A stretch of DNA of 64,000 nucleotides from Porticoccus sp964276025. Lineage in GTDB: Bacteria > Pseudomonadota > Gammaproteobacteria > Pseudomonadales > Porticoccaceae. The DNA is taken from assembly GCA_964276025.1 (NCBI GenBank), contig CAXYDD010000002.1, positions 806,001 through 870,000 of the forward strand, read 5' to 3'. Each line of letters starts with the position of its first letter. Positions within the stretch are counted from its first letter, which is position 1. Positions 10,133 through 18,327 of the stretch are shown here, one piece after another. The position numbers and the translations under genes were made by a program. The notes beneath the pieces were generated by a model. That model did no database searches and was not told the DNA's origin. It saw only the letters and a program-made list of their open reading frames with translations.

Positions 10133-10918
10133 GTGACAAGCAAGCGTTTTTTAGAAGAACACTTACTAGAATTAAGTAAAAGAAAAACGTGGATAGTCAT
10201 ACCTGCAGCTGGAATTGGAAGTAGGTTTTCAGAAATTAAACCAAAGCAATATGAGGAATTTTTTGGCCAAACGATTCTTGAATTTACTTTAAAAAAATTA
10301 TTAGAAATTGAGCATATTAAAGTAATAATTGCTGTCAATCCTAAAGACAATATATGGAGAAATTTATCCGGTTTAAAACAACCTTCTGTTGAAATAGTTA
10401 TAGGCGGTAAAACAAGAAGAGACTCTGTTTTTTTTGCGCTCGAGCACATTAAAGAGAGAGCAAGTAGATTTGACTGGATACTAGTTCATGATGCAGTAAG
10501 GCCCTGTGTTCAAGTTGATGACATAAAAAATCTAATCCAGGAGACTTCTTTACCTGACAAAATAGGCGGTATACTTGCTACAAAAGTTGTTGGGACTTTG
10601 AAAAGAGTAGAGCCTAGTATGATTATTAGTGAAAATCCAAATGTCTCAACTGTTGAAGATCGTAGCCTTATTTTTGAAGCACAAACTCCACAATTATTTC
10701 ACTTTGAGTTACTTTACGAAGCCCTAGAAAAGTCAAAAATAGAGGGTTGGTTTATAACTGACGAAGCGTTAGCTGTAGAAAGATATTTAGAGACCGATTG
10801 CCCAGGGTCGGATAATCCTGTAATTGTTGAAGGAAGTCGAGACAATATAAAAATTACCCGTCCTGAAGATATTGCAATAGCTAAAGCCATAATAATGACT
10901 CAACAGGAAAAACTATGA
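10133..10918 (+). CDS. ispD: 2-C-methyl-D-erythritol 4-phosphate cytidylyltransferase
   Basis: IspD attaches CMP to methylerythritol phosphate in the MEP route to isoprenoids. The nucleotide-binding motif VIPAAGIGSRF begins near residue 22 and is followed by PKQY. VHDAVRPCV near residue 120 and ITRPEDIAIA near the C-terminus complete the family pattern. The 261 residues include about 18 residues ahead of the core, somewhat longer than E. coli IspD (236). The start is a GTG directly abutting the ftsB stop. The stop overlaps the ispF start as ATGA. Confidence 0.96.
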   Translation: MTSKRFLEEHLLELSKRKTWIVIPAAGIGSRFSEIKPKQYEEFFGQTILEFTLKKLLEIEHIKVIIAVNPKDNIWRNLSGLKQPSVEIVIGGKTRRDSVFFALEHIKERASRFDWILVHDAVRPCVQVDDIKNLIQETSLPDKIGGILATKVVGTLKRVEPSMIISENPNVSTVEDRSLIFEAQTPQLFHFELLYEALEKSKIEGWFITDEALAVERYLETDCPGSDNPVIVEGSRDNIKITRPEDIAIAKAIIMTQQEKL

Positions 10919-11382
10919 GAATTGGTCATGGTTATGACGTCCATGCATTCGGGGAAGGCGACCATATTATTATTGGTGGAGTCAAAATCCCTTTTAGATA
11001 CGGCCTTTTAGCTCATTCAGATGGAGACGTCTTAATACATTCACTTTGTGATGCTCTACTTGGGGCAGCAGCACTGGGCGATATAGGCAAACATTTCCCA
11101 GAAACAGATCAACGTTTTTTGGCTATTGATAGTCGCGAGCTACTAAGAACCGTCGTTTCGTTGATTAAAAATAAAGGATACTCTGTCGTAAATGTTGATT
11201 TTACTATCATAGCTCAAGCGCCTAAGCTGGCACCTTATATAGATGCTATGATTGAAAATATTTCGTCTGATCTTAAGAGTGATGCAGATGTTATTAATGT
11301 TAAAGCCACAACCACCGAAAATCTTGGGTTTGAGGGAAGAGGAGAGGGGATAGCTTGCCACGTTGTTGCGTTGATTCAATAG
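10915..11382 (+). CDS. ispF: 2-C-methyl-D-erythritol 2,4-cyclodiphosphate synthase
   Basis: IspF cyclises the CDP-methylerythritol phosphate product to methylerythritol cyclodiphosphate, two steps before IspG, which is also encoded here. The zinc ligands are visible in GYDVHAF (Asp8, His10) and in the HSDGDVLIHSLCDALLGA stretch, which also holds the conserved helix. The family ending TTENLGFEGRGEGIACHVV is intact. At 155 residues it is full length. In relatives truD and surE follow ispF; here the next gene is pcm after about 70 bases. Confidence 0.97.
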   Translation: MRIGHGYDVHAFGEGDHIIIGGVKIPFRYGLLAHSDGDVLIHSLCDALLGAAALGDIGKHFPETDQRFLAIDSRELLRTVVSLIKNKGYSVVNVDFTIIAQAPKLAPYIDAMIENISSDLKSDADVINVKATTTENLGFEGRGEGIACHVVALIQ

Positions 11383-11434
11383 ACATATAAGCTAGCAAAA
11401 AAATATCATTAAAATTTTTATAAATAAAATTAAT

Positions 11435-11442
11435 GAGGGGGG
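11435..11442 (+). promoter_or_regulatory. Strong ribosome binding site that fixes the pcm start
   Basis: GAGGGGGG lies eight bases ahead of a TTG at 11451. The in-frame ATG at 11433 overlaps this purine run and has only AT-rich sequence upstream, so the TTG is the better start. Confidence 0.65.
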
Positions 11443-11450
11443 ATTATCTA

Positions 11451-12122
11451 TTGAGTGCTCTTGATTTTAGCGGAGTGGGAATGACATCGCAAAGAACCAG
11501 AGAGCGATTAATCCAGCGTCTCCAAGACCAAGGAATAACTGATAAAAAAGTATTAAGTGTTATCAGGGTAACCCCAAGGCATTTATTTTTAGATGAAGCC
11601 CTTTCTCATAGGTCTTATGAGGATACGGCACTGCCAATTGGCTTCGGTCAAACACTTTCTCGGCCATATGTAGTAGCACTTATGACAGAGATACTACTTT
11701 CGCTTGGACCCAGGAAAAAAGTTCTTGAAATTGGAACTGGTTCTGGCTATCAGGCTGTAATTTTAGCGCAACTTGTTGAAAAAGTTTACAGCGTAGAGCG
11801 TATAAGACCTTTGCAGGAAAAGGCCCGTGAAAGGCTCGGTAAGCTGGGTATCAGAAATGTCAGATTAGTCCATAGTGATGGAATAATAGGGCTAGCAGAA
11901 TTTGCCCCCTATAACGCTATTCTTAGTGCCGCTGCTCCCCATGAGGTCCCAGAGGAATTGTTAATGCAGTTAGCACCTAATGGTATTTTAATTATCCCTG
12001 TAGGCACAAGTGATGATCAAGAATTGCGTGTTATCACAAGAGATGGTGAGAGTTTGAATTTTAGAGAAAAAGTATCACAAAAAGTCCGCTTTGTACCACT
12101 TGTAGAAGGTCTTTCTAATTAA
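11451..12122 (+). CDS. pcm: Protein-L-isoaspartate O-methyltransferase
   Basis: Pcm methylates abnormal L-isoaspartyl residues with S-adenosylmethionine so that aged proteins can be repaired. The SAM-binding motif LEIGTGSGYQ and the family signature ALPIGFGQTLSRPYVVALMTE are clear, as is the ending VRFVPLVEG. The N-terminus contains MTSQRTRERLIQRL, as in Pseudomonas enzymes. I place the start at the TTG at 11451 (223 residues) because a strong GAGGGGGG ribosome binding site lies eight bases upstream; ATG at 11433 or 11481 are alternatives. It keeps its usual neighbourhood (ispF before, nlpD after), although surE is gone. Confidence 0.93.
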   Translation: MSALDFSGVGMTSQRTRERLIQRLQDQGITDKKVLSVIRVTPRHLFLDEALSHRSYEDTALPIGFGQTLSRPYVVALMTEILLSLGPRKKVLEIGTGSGYQAVILAQLVEKVYSVERIRPLQEKARERLGKLGIRNVRLVHSDGIIGLAEFAPYNAILSAAAPHEVPEELLMQLAPNGILIIPVGTSDDQELRVITRDGESLNFREKVSQKVRFVPLVEGLSN

Positions 12123-12187
12123 TATCGGTCTCATTACTAGAATATTTTACAATCATTTATTATATAAAAAAATATCTTTTAAAAATT

Positions 12188-13141
12188 ATGCATATAACAA
12201 CTGAAAGCAAAATAAGATATTGGTTGATTCTCTTTTTTAAAGGAGCATTAATGGGTGTTGCCGATTTAGTTCCAGGAGTTTCAGGGGGAACCATTGCTTT
12301 TATAAGTGGTATTTATGAAGAGCTTATTGAATCTATAGCATCCATAAACCTGAAATCAATTAAGACACTAAAAAATGAAGGATTTTATAAATTTTGGTGC
12401 ACCATAAATGGTAGCTTCATTCTTACTATCATTTGTGGCGCCTTATTCAGTATTATCTCTTTTTCTCGCATAGTGAATTATCTATTAATAGAAGAAAGAA
12501 TTTTAGTTTGGTCATTTTTCTTTGGGCTTATTTTGGCTTCAGCACTATACATGCTAAAACAGCTCTCATGTCTACGCTTAAAAGAGCTGCTAAGTATAGT
12601 TGTTGGAATAGCCGCTATATCATTAATTTCAATTGCACCAACAGCCACTTCATCAGAAGGTTTTTTTATATTATTTTTTGGTGGCAGCCTAGCAGTCTGT
12701 GCAATGATTTTACCAGGAATTTCTGGAAGTTTTATATTATTGTTATTGGGGATATATCCAATTATTATTGCTGCTATCGGCGAGTTTCAGTGGAATATTT
12801 TACTGATTTTTAGCTTGGGTTGTGTTTTTGGGTTATTGACTTTTTCTCGAATTTTAATAGCGCTTCTCAGGAAATATCACTCTGTATTTATTTCAACACT
12901 AATTGGTTTTCTGCTGGGCTCTTTAACGATAGTCTGGCCATGGAAAAATACAGCTTCATCGAATATAAGTAATGCCGATTTTGAATTTATTTTTTCTCAT
13001 CAGTTGCTCTTTCCTGGAGAATATACTTTTTTAACAGAACAAGATCCGCTTACTTATGTGGCGGTCAGTCTTATGATAGCAGGCTTTCTAGTCGTCTTCA
13101 GTATAGACTTCTTAGCGAAAAGATTAACAAATAAACGGTGA
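12188..13141 (+). CDS. DUF368 family membrane protein, candidate polyprenyl-phosphate transporter (PopT-like)
   Basis: This 317-residue protein has about eight to ten hydrophobic segments. It carries the DUF368 hallmark GVADLVPGVSGGTIAFISGIYE near residues 20-41 and a second, related glycine/proline element ILPGISGSFILLLLGIY near residue 175, the expected inverted repeat. Recent work assigned DUF368 proteins to recycling undecaprenyl phosphate across the inner membrane for cell wall and lipopolysaccharide synthesis; applying that here is an inference from family membership. It lies between pcm and nlpD, an unusual site, and ends six bases before the nlpD start, suggesting coexpression with a cell-wall amidase activator. 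Confidence 0.85.
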   Translation: MHITTESKIRYWLILFFKGALMGVADLVPGVSGGTIAFISGIYEELIESIASINLKSIKTLKNEGFYKFWCTINGSFILTIICGALFSIISFSRIVNYLLIEERILVWSFFFGLILASALYMLKQLSCLRLKELLSIVVGIAAISLISIAPTATSSEGFFILFFGGSLAVCAMILPGISGSFILLLLGIYPIIIAAIGEFQWNILLIFSLGCVFGLLTFSRILIALLRKYHSVFISTLIGFLLGSLTIVWPWKNTASSNISNADFEFIFSHQLLFPGEYTFLTEQDPLTYVAVSLMIAGFLVVFSIDFLAKRLTNKR

Positions 13142-13147
13142 TTTAGA

Positions 13148-13903
13148 TTGCATACATTTAATTACTATATCCCTGAAAAAATTCTTACTTGGATTAGCTG
13201 TTTATTTATAATTTTATTATCAGGATGCACTACACCTACAGCTCCAGTTAGTCATCGGCAACAGCCCGCTACTGAAAAAATAAATCACCACATTGTTTCA
13301 TCAGGGGAAACTTTATTTTCTATTGCCTGGAGATATGAGATTGATCCTAAAAGGCTCGCTGGGATTAATAATATTAAGCTTACGGATAAAATTTTTACGG
13401 AACAGCGTTTATCTCTTAATAGTGAAGATCTGAATAAAAGAAAAAAGATAAGAAGACTCTCAGCCCCTGAAACAATCCAGGGCTCATCATATTCGGTTAA
13501 AAATACAAAACCTTTGCCTTTATCTAATGAAAGGTGGAAGTGGCGTTGGCCAGTCAAAGGAAAAATTTTAAAAAAATTCAATAATTCGAAGTTATTCAAA
13601 GGTATAGATATCGAAAGTGACTATGGGTCTCCAGTTTTTACTGCTGCACCTGGCGTTGTGGTTTACTCTGGAGATGGCTTACGAAGTTATGGCAAGCTTA
13701 TTATTATTCGTCATGATGAAAATTATTTGAGTGCCTATGCACACAATAAAGAAATTTTTGTTAAAGAAAACGAAGCAGTTATAGCAAATCAAAAAATTTC
13801 AGAATCAGGTTATACGGAAACTAAAAATCAGCACTTATATTTCGAAATAAGAAAAAGAGGTAAGCCAGTTGACCCCCTAGCATACCTACCAAAACTTAAG
13901 TGA
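13148..13903 (+). CDS. nlpD: NlpD-family murein hydrolase activator lipoprotein
   Basis: NlpD is a lipoprotein that activates cell-wall amidases at the division septum. The signal peptide ends in the lipobox LSGC near residue 27. A LysM peptidoglycan-binding domain spans about residues 47-92 (HIVSSGETLFSIAWRYEID), and a LytM/M23 domain fills the last 120 residues. The LytM zinc site is degenerate: the first His is replaced in LFKGIDIES, and HLHFE reads HLYFE. An enzymatically inactive domain is expected for NlpD/EnvC-type activators. The start is a TTG behind a GGTGA element overlapping the end of the DUF368 gene. In relatives rpoS follows; here it does not. Confidence 0.92.
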   Translation: MHTFNYYIPEKILTWISCLFIILLSGCTTPTAPVSHRQQPATEKINHHIVSSGETLFSIAWRYEIDPKRLAGINNIKLTDKIFTEQRLSLNSEDLNKRKKIRRLSAPETIQGSSYSVKNTKPLPLSNERWKWRWPVKGKILKKFNNSKLFKGIDIESDYGSPVFTAAPGVVVYSGDGLRSYGKLIIIRHDENYLSAYAHNKEIFVKENEAVIANQKISESGYTETKNQHLYFEIRKRGKPVDPLAYLPKLK

Positions 13904-13922
13904 TTTAACTAAAAATATAGAT

Positions 13923-14729
13923 TTACGTCTCTAAAAATCCCAAGTGTTTTTGGACAATCTGCAGCGTCGGTTTGAAAAGTTTTGGGGTAGAACAGACGAT
14001 GTTACCGTTACTAAGGTAATTGTCATTGCCACTGAAGTCACTGATAAGTCCCCCAGCTTCTTTTATGAGCAATATGCCTGCAGCAATATCCCATGGCTTT
14101 AAATTCATTTCCCAAAATGCGTCAAACCTACCAGCAGCAATATAGGCTAGATCGAGTGATGCAGCCCCCAATCTCCTTATGCCAGAGGATGAATCTGCTA
14201 GTTCATGGAGGCATTTTAGATATTGGTTCATATTTTGTATAGATGGTTCATTAAAAGGTATCCCTGTAGCAATTATACTTCCCGATAAGGATAATTGATT
14301 TGATACACGGATTCTGTTTCCATTCAAAAAAGCACCTCTGCCACGACTTGCCGTGAATTCCTCTTGCCGCATAGGATCAAGAATTACTGCATGCTCTATT
14401 TTGCCCTTATATTTGCAGGCTATTGAGATGGCAAAATGAGGAATACCGTGGATAAAGTTCGTAGTTCCATCGAGTGGGTCAATAATCCACTGATAGTCCT
14501 CTTCTTTACCTTTTAAAAGTCCAGCTTCCTCGCTAATAATAGTATGTTCAGGAAACGCTTTTTGAAGATGATAAATTATTTCATTTTCTGCGGCATAGTC
14601 GATATCTGTAACGAAGTCATTACGACCTTTTTCGTCAATATTGACTAGCTCTATGCGTTTAGTTGCTCGAATAACTAAATCTCCCGCTTTGCGTGCTGCG
14701 CGAAGCGCAATATTTACCATTGGTTCCAT
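13923..14729 (-). CDS. suhB: Inositol-1-monophosphatase / Nus factor SuhB
   Basis: SuhB is a magnesium-dependent inositol monophosphatase that in E. coli also takes part in rRNA antitermination complexes. The N-terminus MEPMVNIALRAARKAGD is nearly the E. coli sequence. Metal-binding motifs are EEAG near residue 67, IDPLDGTTNF near residue 83 and the C-terminal WDIAAGILLIKEAGG near residue 213. Length (268) matches E. coli (267). It is read convergently with nlpD and divergently from trmJ. The suhB-trmJ-isc order is as in Pseudomonas. Confidence 0.96.
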   Translation of the reverse strand: MEPMVNIALRAARKAGDLVIRATKRIELVNIDEKGRNDFVTDIDYAAENEIIYHLQKAFPEHTIISEEAGLLKGKEEDYQWIIDPLDGTTNFIHGIPHFAISIACKYKGKIEHAVILDPMRQEEFTASRGRGAFLNGNRIRVSNQLSLSGSIIATGIPFNEPSIQNMNQYLKCLHELADSSSGIRRLGAASLDLAYIAAGRFDAFWEMNLKPWDIAAGILLIKEAGGLISDFSGNDNYLSNGNIVCSTPKLFKPTLQIVQKHLGFLET

Positions 14730-14964
14730 TTTAATTTATTCCAACAACTGAAAAAATAATTGTAACAGACGCCAACCATGTATGTTAGTTTTCACTGGTT
14801 AAAATCGATGATTTATATGACATACCCTGTTAAAATACATATACAGAAAAACGGCAATTAATGCTTATTAGGTTCGAAATCGTTTAAACTATATTAGGTA
14901 TACCCCCTATCAATTTTTTAACTACATAGACCCCTTTTGGTTTTTATATTTTGAGTGCTTTAGT

Positions 14965-15720
14965 ATGAAAAATTTTGATAATATTCGCGTTATACTGGTG
15001 AATACAAGTCATCCAGGAAATATAGGTGCAGCTGCTCGAGCTATAAAAAATATGGGTTTGAGGCAATTATATCTTGTTGACCCCCAAGATTATCCGGCAG
15101 ATAAAGCTATTTGGAGAGCTGCTAATGCTATTGATATTCTTGATAATGCTGTAGTTGTGGGTAGCTTAGATGAAGCTATTTCAGGCTGTGGATTGGTTGT
15201 TGGGACCAGTGCAAGAGAACGAAGAATCCCTTGGCCGTTAATGAATCCCCGGGAATGTGGTGTACGAATCTGGCAAGAATCTAGCGAGCATGATGTTGCT
15301 ATCGTTTTTGGTCGAGAAGACAGAGGATTAAGCAATGAGGAACTGCATAAATGTACATATCATGTACATATTCCCTCAAATCCAGATTATAGCTCACTCA
15401 ATATAGCTTCAGCAGTTCAAGTGCTTTGTTATGAGGTTCGAATGGCCTCTCTAGCAGATAAAGATGGACTTCTTCCTGTTTTCGATGAATGGGATCAACC
15501 TCCTGCAAAGGCTAATGATTTAGAGTTTTATTTTCAGCATTTAGAACAGGTTCTAGTAGATATAGGTTTTCATGATAAAAGTAATCCACGTCAAACTATG
15601 ACTAGACTCAGGCGCTTATATGGTAGAATACGCCTTGATGAAATGGAGTTATCGATCTTACGAGGCGTGCTTACCTCAATTAGAAATGCGATTTATCAAT
15701 TTAAAAATAACAAAGATTAG
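14965..15720 (+). CDS. trmJ: tRNA (cytidine/uridine-2'-O-)-methyltransferase TrmJ
   Basis: TrmJ adds a 2'-O-methyl group at position 32 of several tRNAs. It is a SPOUT-fold enzyme: the N-terminus NTSHPGNIGAAARAIKNMG and the knot motifs IVFGREDRGLSNEEL and IPSNPDYSSLNIASAVQV are diagnostic. The C-terminal helical extension (about residues 170-251), with TRLRRLYGRIRLDEMELSIL, is typical of the gammaproteobacterial protein. In Pseudomonas cysE separates trmJ from iscR; here only 143 bases of regulatory DNA lie between them. Confidence 0.95.
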   Translation: MKNFDNIRVILVNTSHPGNIGAAARAIKNMGLRQLYLVDPQDYPADKAIWRAANAIDILDNAVVVGSLDEAISGCGLVVGTSARERRIPWPLMNPRECGVRIWQESSEHDVAIVFGREDRGLSNEELHKCTYHVHIPSNPDYSSLNIASAVQVLCYEVRMASLADKDGLLPVFDEWDQPPAKANDLEFYFQHLEQVLVDIGFHDKSNPRQTMTRLRRLYGRIRLDEMELSILRGVLTSIRNAIYQFKNNKD

Positions 15721-15765
15721 TTATTTACAGTATTAAATACCACACCAAATTAATAGGTTATTTAC

Positions 15766-15795
15766 TTGACTAAAAGACTTGGTTTTTAGTATAAT
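15766..15795 (+). promoter_or_regulatory. iscR promoter with candidate IscR half-site
   Basis: TTGACT (15766-15771) and a perfect TATAAT (15790-15795) are 18 bases apart, 69 bases before the iscR start. The bases TTACTTGACT overlapping the -35 resemble one half of the IscR type 1 site (ATASYYGACT); the second half matches less well. Autorepression by holo-IscR is therefore likely but inferred. Confidence 0.7.
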
Positions 15796-15831
15796 TTATG
15801 TGAATGTTAATTTTAGCATTATAAATGCAAA

Positions 15832-15846
15832 TGATAATGGTTATCA
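15832..15846 (+). promoter_or_regulatory. Fur-box-like palindrome in the iscR leader
   Basis: TGATAA-TGG-TTATCA is a perfect inverted repeat between the -10 element and the iscR ribosome binding site. It looks like a Fur box core (GATAAT repeats). A second perfect repeat, GCATT-ATA-AATGC, lies just upstream at 15816-15828. Iron control through Fur is a reasonable reading but is not proven by sequence alone. Confidence 0.45.
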
Positions 15847-15863
15847 AATAGTGAGGTTTATAC

Positions 15864-16301
15864 ATGAGGCTTACCACGCGTGGCAGATACGCAGTCGCTG
15901 CAATGTTAGATTTAGCTATGCATAAAGAAGATGCCCCTATTAGTTTAGCAGATATTGCAAAACGTCAGGGTATTTCTAGGGGTTATTTAGAGCAACTGTT
16001 TTCTAAATTGAGAAAACAGGATCTAGTTAATAGTTCAAGAGGTCCGGGTGGTGGATATAGTCTGTCACGAAATATGCAAGACATAAATATTGCAGAAATA
16101 ATTAGTGCCGTTAATGAGTCTATTGATGCCACAAGCTGTAATGGCGCCGGTAATTGTCACAAGGGTGATTTATGTCTTACACATCATTTATGGGATGACT
16201 TAAGTGTTCAAATACACATTTTTTTATGTAGTGTTAGTCTTGATAGCCTTGTACGCAAGAATGATGTTCAGATGATTAAATTACAAGCAAGTAGTTGCTG
16301 A
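15864..16301 (+). CDS. iscR: Iron-sulfur cluster regulator IscR
   Basis: IscR is an Rrf2-family transcription factor whose 2Fe-2S form represses the isc operon. The N-terminal winged helix begins MRLTTRGRYAVAAMLDLA. The cluster-binding cysteines appear as C-x5-C-x5-C (TSCNGAGNCHKGDLCLTHHLW), the E. coli spacing, followed by the ligand-containing LTHHLWDDL. At 145 residues it is slightly shorter than E. coli IscR (162) because the unstructured tail is short. A GTGAGG ribosome binding site precedes the ATG. It is the first gene of an eight-gene ISC operon. Confidence 0.97.
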   Translation: MRLTTRGRYAVAAMLDLAMHKEDAPISLADIAKRQGISRGYLEQLFSKLRKQDLVNSSRGPGGGYSLSRNMQDINIAEIISAVNESIDATSCNGAGNCHKGDLCLTHHLWDDLSVQIHIFLCSVSLDSLVRKNDVQMIKLQASSC

Positions 16302-16340
16302 ATTAAATATTTTTAACAAAAATTGTTTTGGAAAAAAGAA

Positions 16341-17555
16341 ATGAAATTACCTATCTATTTAGATTATTCATCAACAACCCCTGTTGACCCCAATGTAGCC
16401 AAAATGATGGCAGATTGTCTCATTGGTGAAGGTAACTTTGGAAACCCTTCCTCCAGGTCTCATGCTTTTGGATGGAAGGCCGAAGCAGCAGTTGAAGAAG
16501 CCAGAGGACAAGTAGCAAAATTATTGAATGCAGATTCTAGAGAAATAGTATGGACTTCCGGTGCAACTGAGGGAAACAATTTAGCCATAAAAGGTTGCGC
16601 TCATTTCAATCAAAAAAAAGGGAAGCATATAATTACATCCAAAATAGAACATAAGGCTGTTCTTGACGCTTGTAGACAGTTAGAGCGGGAAGGTTTTGAT
16701 GTAAGCTACTTAGTTCCTGACGAGGAAGGAATTATTCAGCCTGAAATGGTTAGAGACGCCATAAGAAAGGACACAACTTTAGTTTCTCTGATGCATATTA
16801 ATAATGAAATTGGAACTATTAATGATATAGCCGCAATAGGTGAGATTTGTCGCGACAGGAAGGTATACTTTCATGTAGATGCAGCACAAAGTGTTGGCAA
16901 AATCCCAATTGATTTAGAAGCTATCAAAGTAGATATGATGGCACTTTCAGCCCATAAAATCTATGGTCCAAAAGGTATAGGTGCACTGTATGTTCGACGT
17001 AAACCTAGAGTCAGAATTGAGGCCCAGATACATGGCGGAGGACACGAGAGAGGAATGCGCTCTGGAACTCTTGCTACCCATCAAATTATTGGTATGGGAG
17101 AGGCCTTCCGTATCGCTGGTGAAAAAATGGAAGATGATCATCAGAAAGTACTATCACTAAGAAACCGCTTGTGGGATGGTATATCAGATATGGAAGCTGT
17201 CAGAGTAAATGGCTCTCTTCAACAACGCGTTGCAGGAAATTTAAATGTAAGTTTTGCATATGTTGAAGGAGAGTCTTTGATTATGGCTCTCAAAGATTTA
17301 GCTGTTTCTTCAGGATCAGCATGTACCTCGGCTAGTTTGGAGCCATCCTACGTACTTCGCGCCTTAGGATTAGATGATGAGCAGGCGCATAGTTCTATAC
17401 GGTTTTCATTTGGGCGTTTCAGTACTGAAGAAGAAGTAGATTACGCTATAAAAAAGATACGTGAAGCGGTACTGAAGTTAAGAGAGCTTTCTCCTCTTTG
17501 GGATATGTATAAAGATGGAGTAGATCTCAGCAGTGTTGAATGGGCCGCACATTAA
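16341..17555 (+). CDS. iscS: Cysteine desulfurase IscS
   Basis: IscS takes sulfur from cysteine with pyridoxal phosphate and passes it to IscU, TusA, ThiI and others. I use the ATG at 16341 (MKLPIYLDYSSTTPVD), which gives 404 residues, the same as E. coli; the upstream TTG adds six unconserved residues. The PLP lysine lies in SAHKIYGPKG near residue 206 and the sulfur-carrying cysteine in SSGSACTSASLEP near residue 328. The C-terminus DLSSVEWAAH, which contacts IscU, is conserved. It follows iscR by 39 bases. Confidence 0.98.
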   Translation: MKLPIYLDYSSTTPVDPNVAKMMADCLIGEGNFGNPSSRSHAFGWKAEAAVEEARGQVAKLLNADSREIVWTSGATEGNNLAIKGCAHFNQKKGKHIITSKIEHKAVLDACRQLEREGFDVSYLVPDEEGIIQPEMVRDAIRKDTTLVSLMHINNEIGTINDIAAIGEICRDRKVYFHVDAAQSVGKIPIDLEAIKVDMMALSAHKIYGPKGIGALYVRRKPRVRIEAQIHGGGHERGMRSGTLATHQIIGMGEAFRIAGEKMEDDHQKVLSLRNRLWDGISDMEAVRVNGSLQQRVAGNLNVSFAYVEGESLIMALKDLAVSSGSACTSASLEPSYVLRALGLDDEQAHSSIRFSFGRFSTEEEVDYAIKKIREAVLKLRELSPLWDMYKDGVDLSSVEWAAH

Positions 17556-17587
17556 AAGTAATAAATTAAAAATTAAGGAGCTTGATT

Positions 17588-17986
17588 ATGGCCTATAGTG
17601 ACAAAGTACTCGATCATTATGACAATCCTAGAAATGTAGGAAAGTTGGATGACAAATCAAGTAATGTTGGTACCGGTATGGTTGGTGCACCAGCGTGTGG
17701 TGATGTGATGAGATTGCAAATTCAGGTTGATGCTGCTGGGATAATCCAAGATGCTAAATTTAAAACTTATGGTTGTGGTTCTGCTATCGCTTCAAGTTCT
17801 TTACTTACAGAGTGGGTGAAAGGAAAAACATTAGACGAAGCTTCAGTTATCAAAAATACTGAAATTGCTGATGAGTTAGCACTGCCTCCTGTGAAGATTC
17901 ACTGTTCAGTTTTGGCTGAAGACGCCATCAAAGCTGCCGTCACAGATGTTCGTCAAAAGCGTAATATAGCTAATCCAAGCAAATAA
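17588..17986 (+). CDS. iscU: Iron-sulfur cluster scaffold IscU
   Basis: IscU is the scaffold on which new 2Fe-2S clusters are built. The start ATG at 17588 follows AAGGAG by seven bases and gives MAYSDKVLDHYDNPRNVG, as in E. coli; an in-frame TTG six bases earlier is not preferred. The three ligand cysteines sit in GAPACGD, KTYGCGSAIASSS and KIHCSVLAEDAIKAA. The LPPVK motif near residue 99, bound by HscA, is intact. The protein has 132 residues against 128 in E. coli. Confidence 0.98.
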   Translation: MAYSDKVLDHYDNPRNVGKLDDKSSNVGTGMVGAPACGDVMRLQIQVDAAGIIQDAKFKTYGCGSAIASSSLLTEWVKGKTLDEASVIKNTEIADELALPPVKIHCSVLAEDAIKAAVTDVRQKRNIANPSK

Positions 17987-18001
17987 AGATAAGGAGGCAG
18001 T

Positions 18002-18325
18002 ATGTCTATTACAATGACAAGTGCTGCAGAAAAACATGTGGTAAGACATCTAGAAAATAGAGGTCATGGCGTTGGTATACGTCTTGGTGTGAAAACCACT
18101 GGATGTTCAGGCCTATCCTATGTTTTGGAGTTTGTGGATGAGATAGACGAGAATGACATAGCTGTTATAAGCGGAGATGCAAAACTTTTTATCGATCCGA
18201 AGAGCTTTACCTTTTTAGATGGTACTCAGCTAGATTTTGTAAAAGAGGGCCTCAATGAGGGTTTTGAGTTTAAAAATCCAAATGTTAAAAATGAATGTGG
18301 TTGTGGTGAGAGTTTTCATGTTTAG
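18002..18325 (+). CDS. iscA: Iron-sulfur carrier protein IscA
   Basis: IscA is an A-type carrier that helps deliver clusters, especially 4Fe-4S, to target proteins. The 107 residues match the family. The three conserved cysteines are in KTTGCSGLSYV near residue 35 and in NECGCGESF at the C-terminus. A strong AAGGAGG ribosome binding site precedes the ATG. A perfect hairpin begins just after its stop codon and reaches the hscB start. Confidence 0.97.
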   Translation: MSITMTSAAEKHVVRHLENRGHGVGIRLGVKTTGCSGLSYVLEFVDEIDENDIAVISGDAKLFIDPKSFTFLDGTQLDFVKEGLNEGFEFKNPNVKNECGCGESFHV

Positions 18326-18327
18326 TG

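Noticed and set aside
12433..12813. A 126-codon forward frame inside the DUF368 gene
   Set aside because: It is an out-of-frame shadow rich in Phe, Tyr and Ser from the T-rich membrane-protein coding sequence.
13148..13903. nlpD as a pseudogene because its peptidase site is degenerate
   Set aside because: Loss of the zinc ligands is normal for NlpD/EnvC-type amidase activators; the frame and lipobox are intact.
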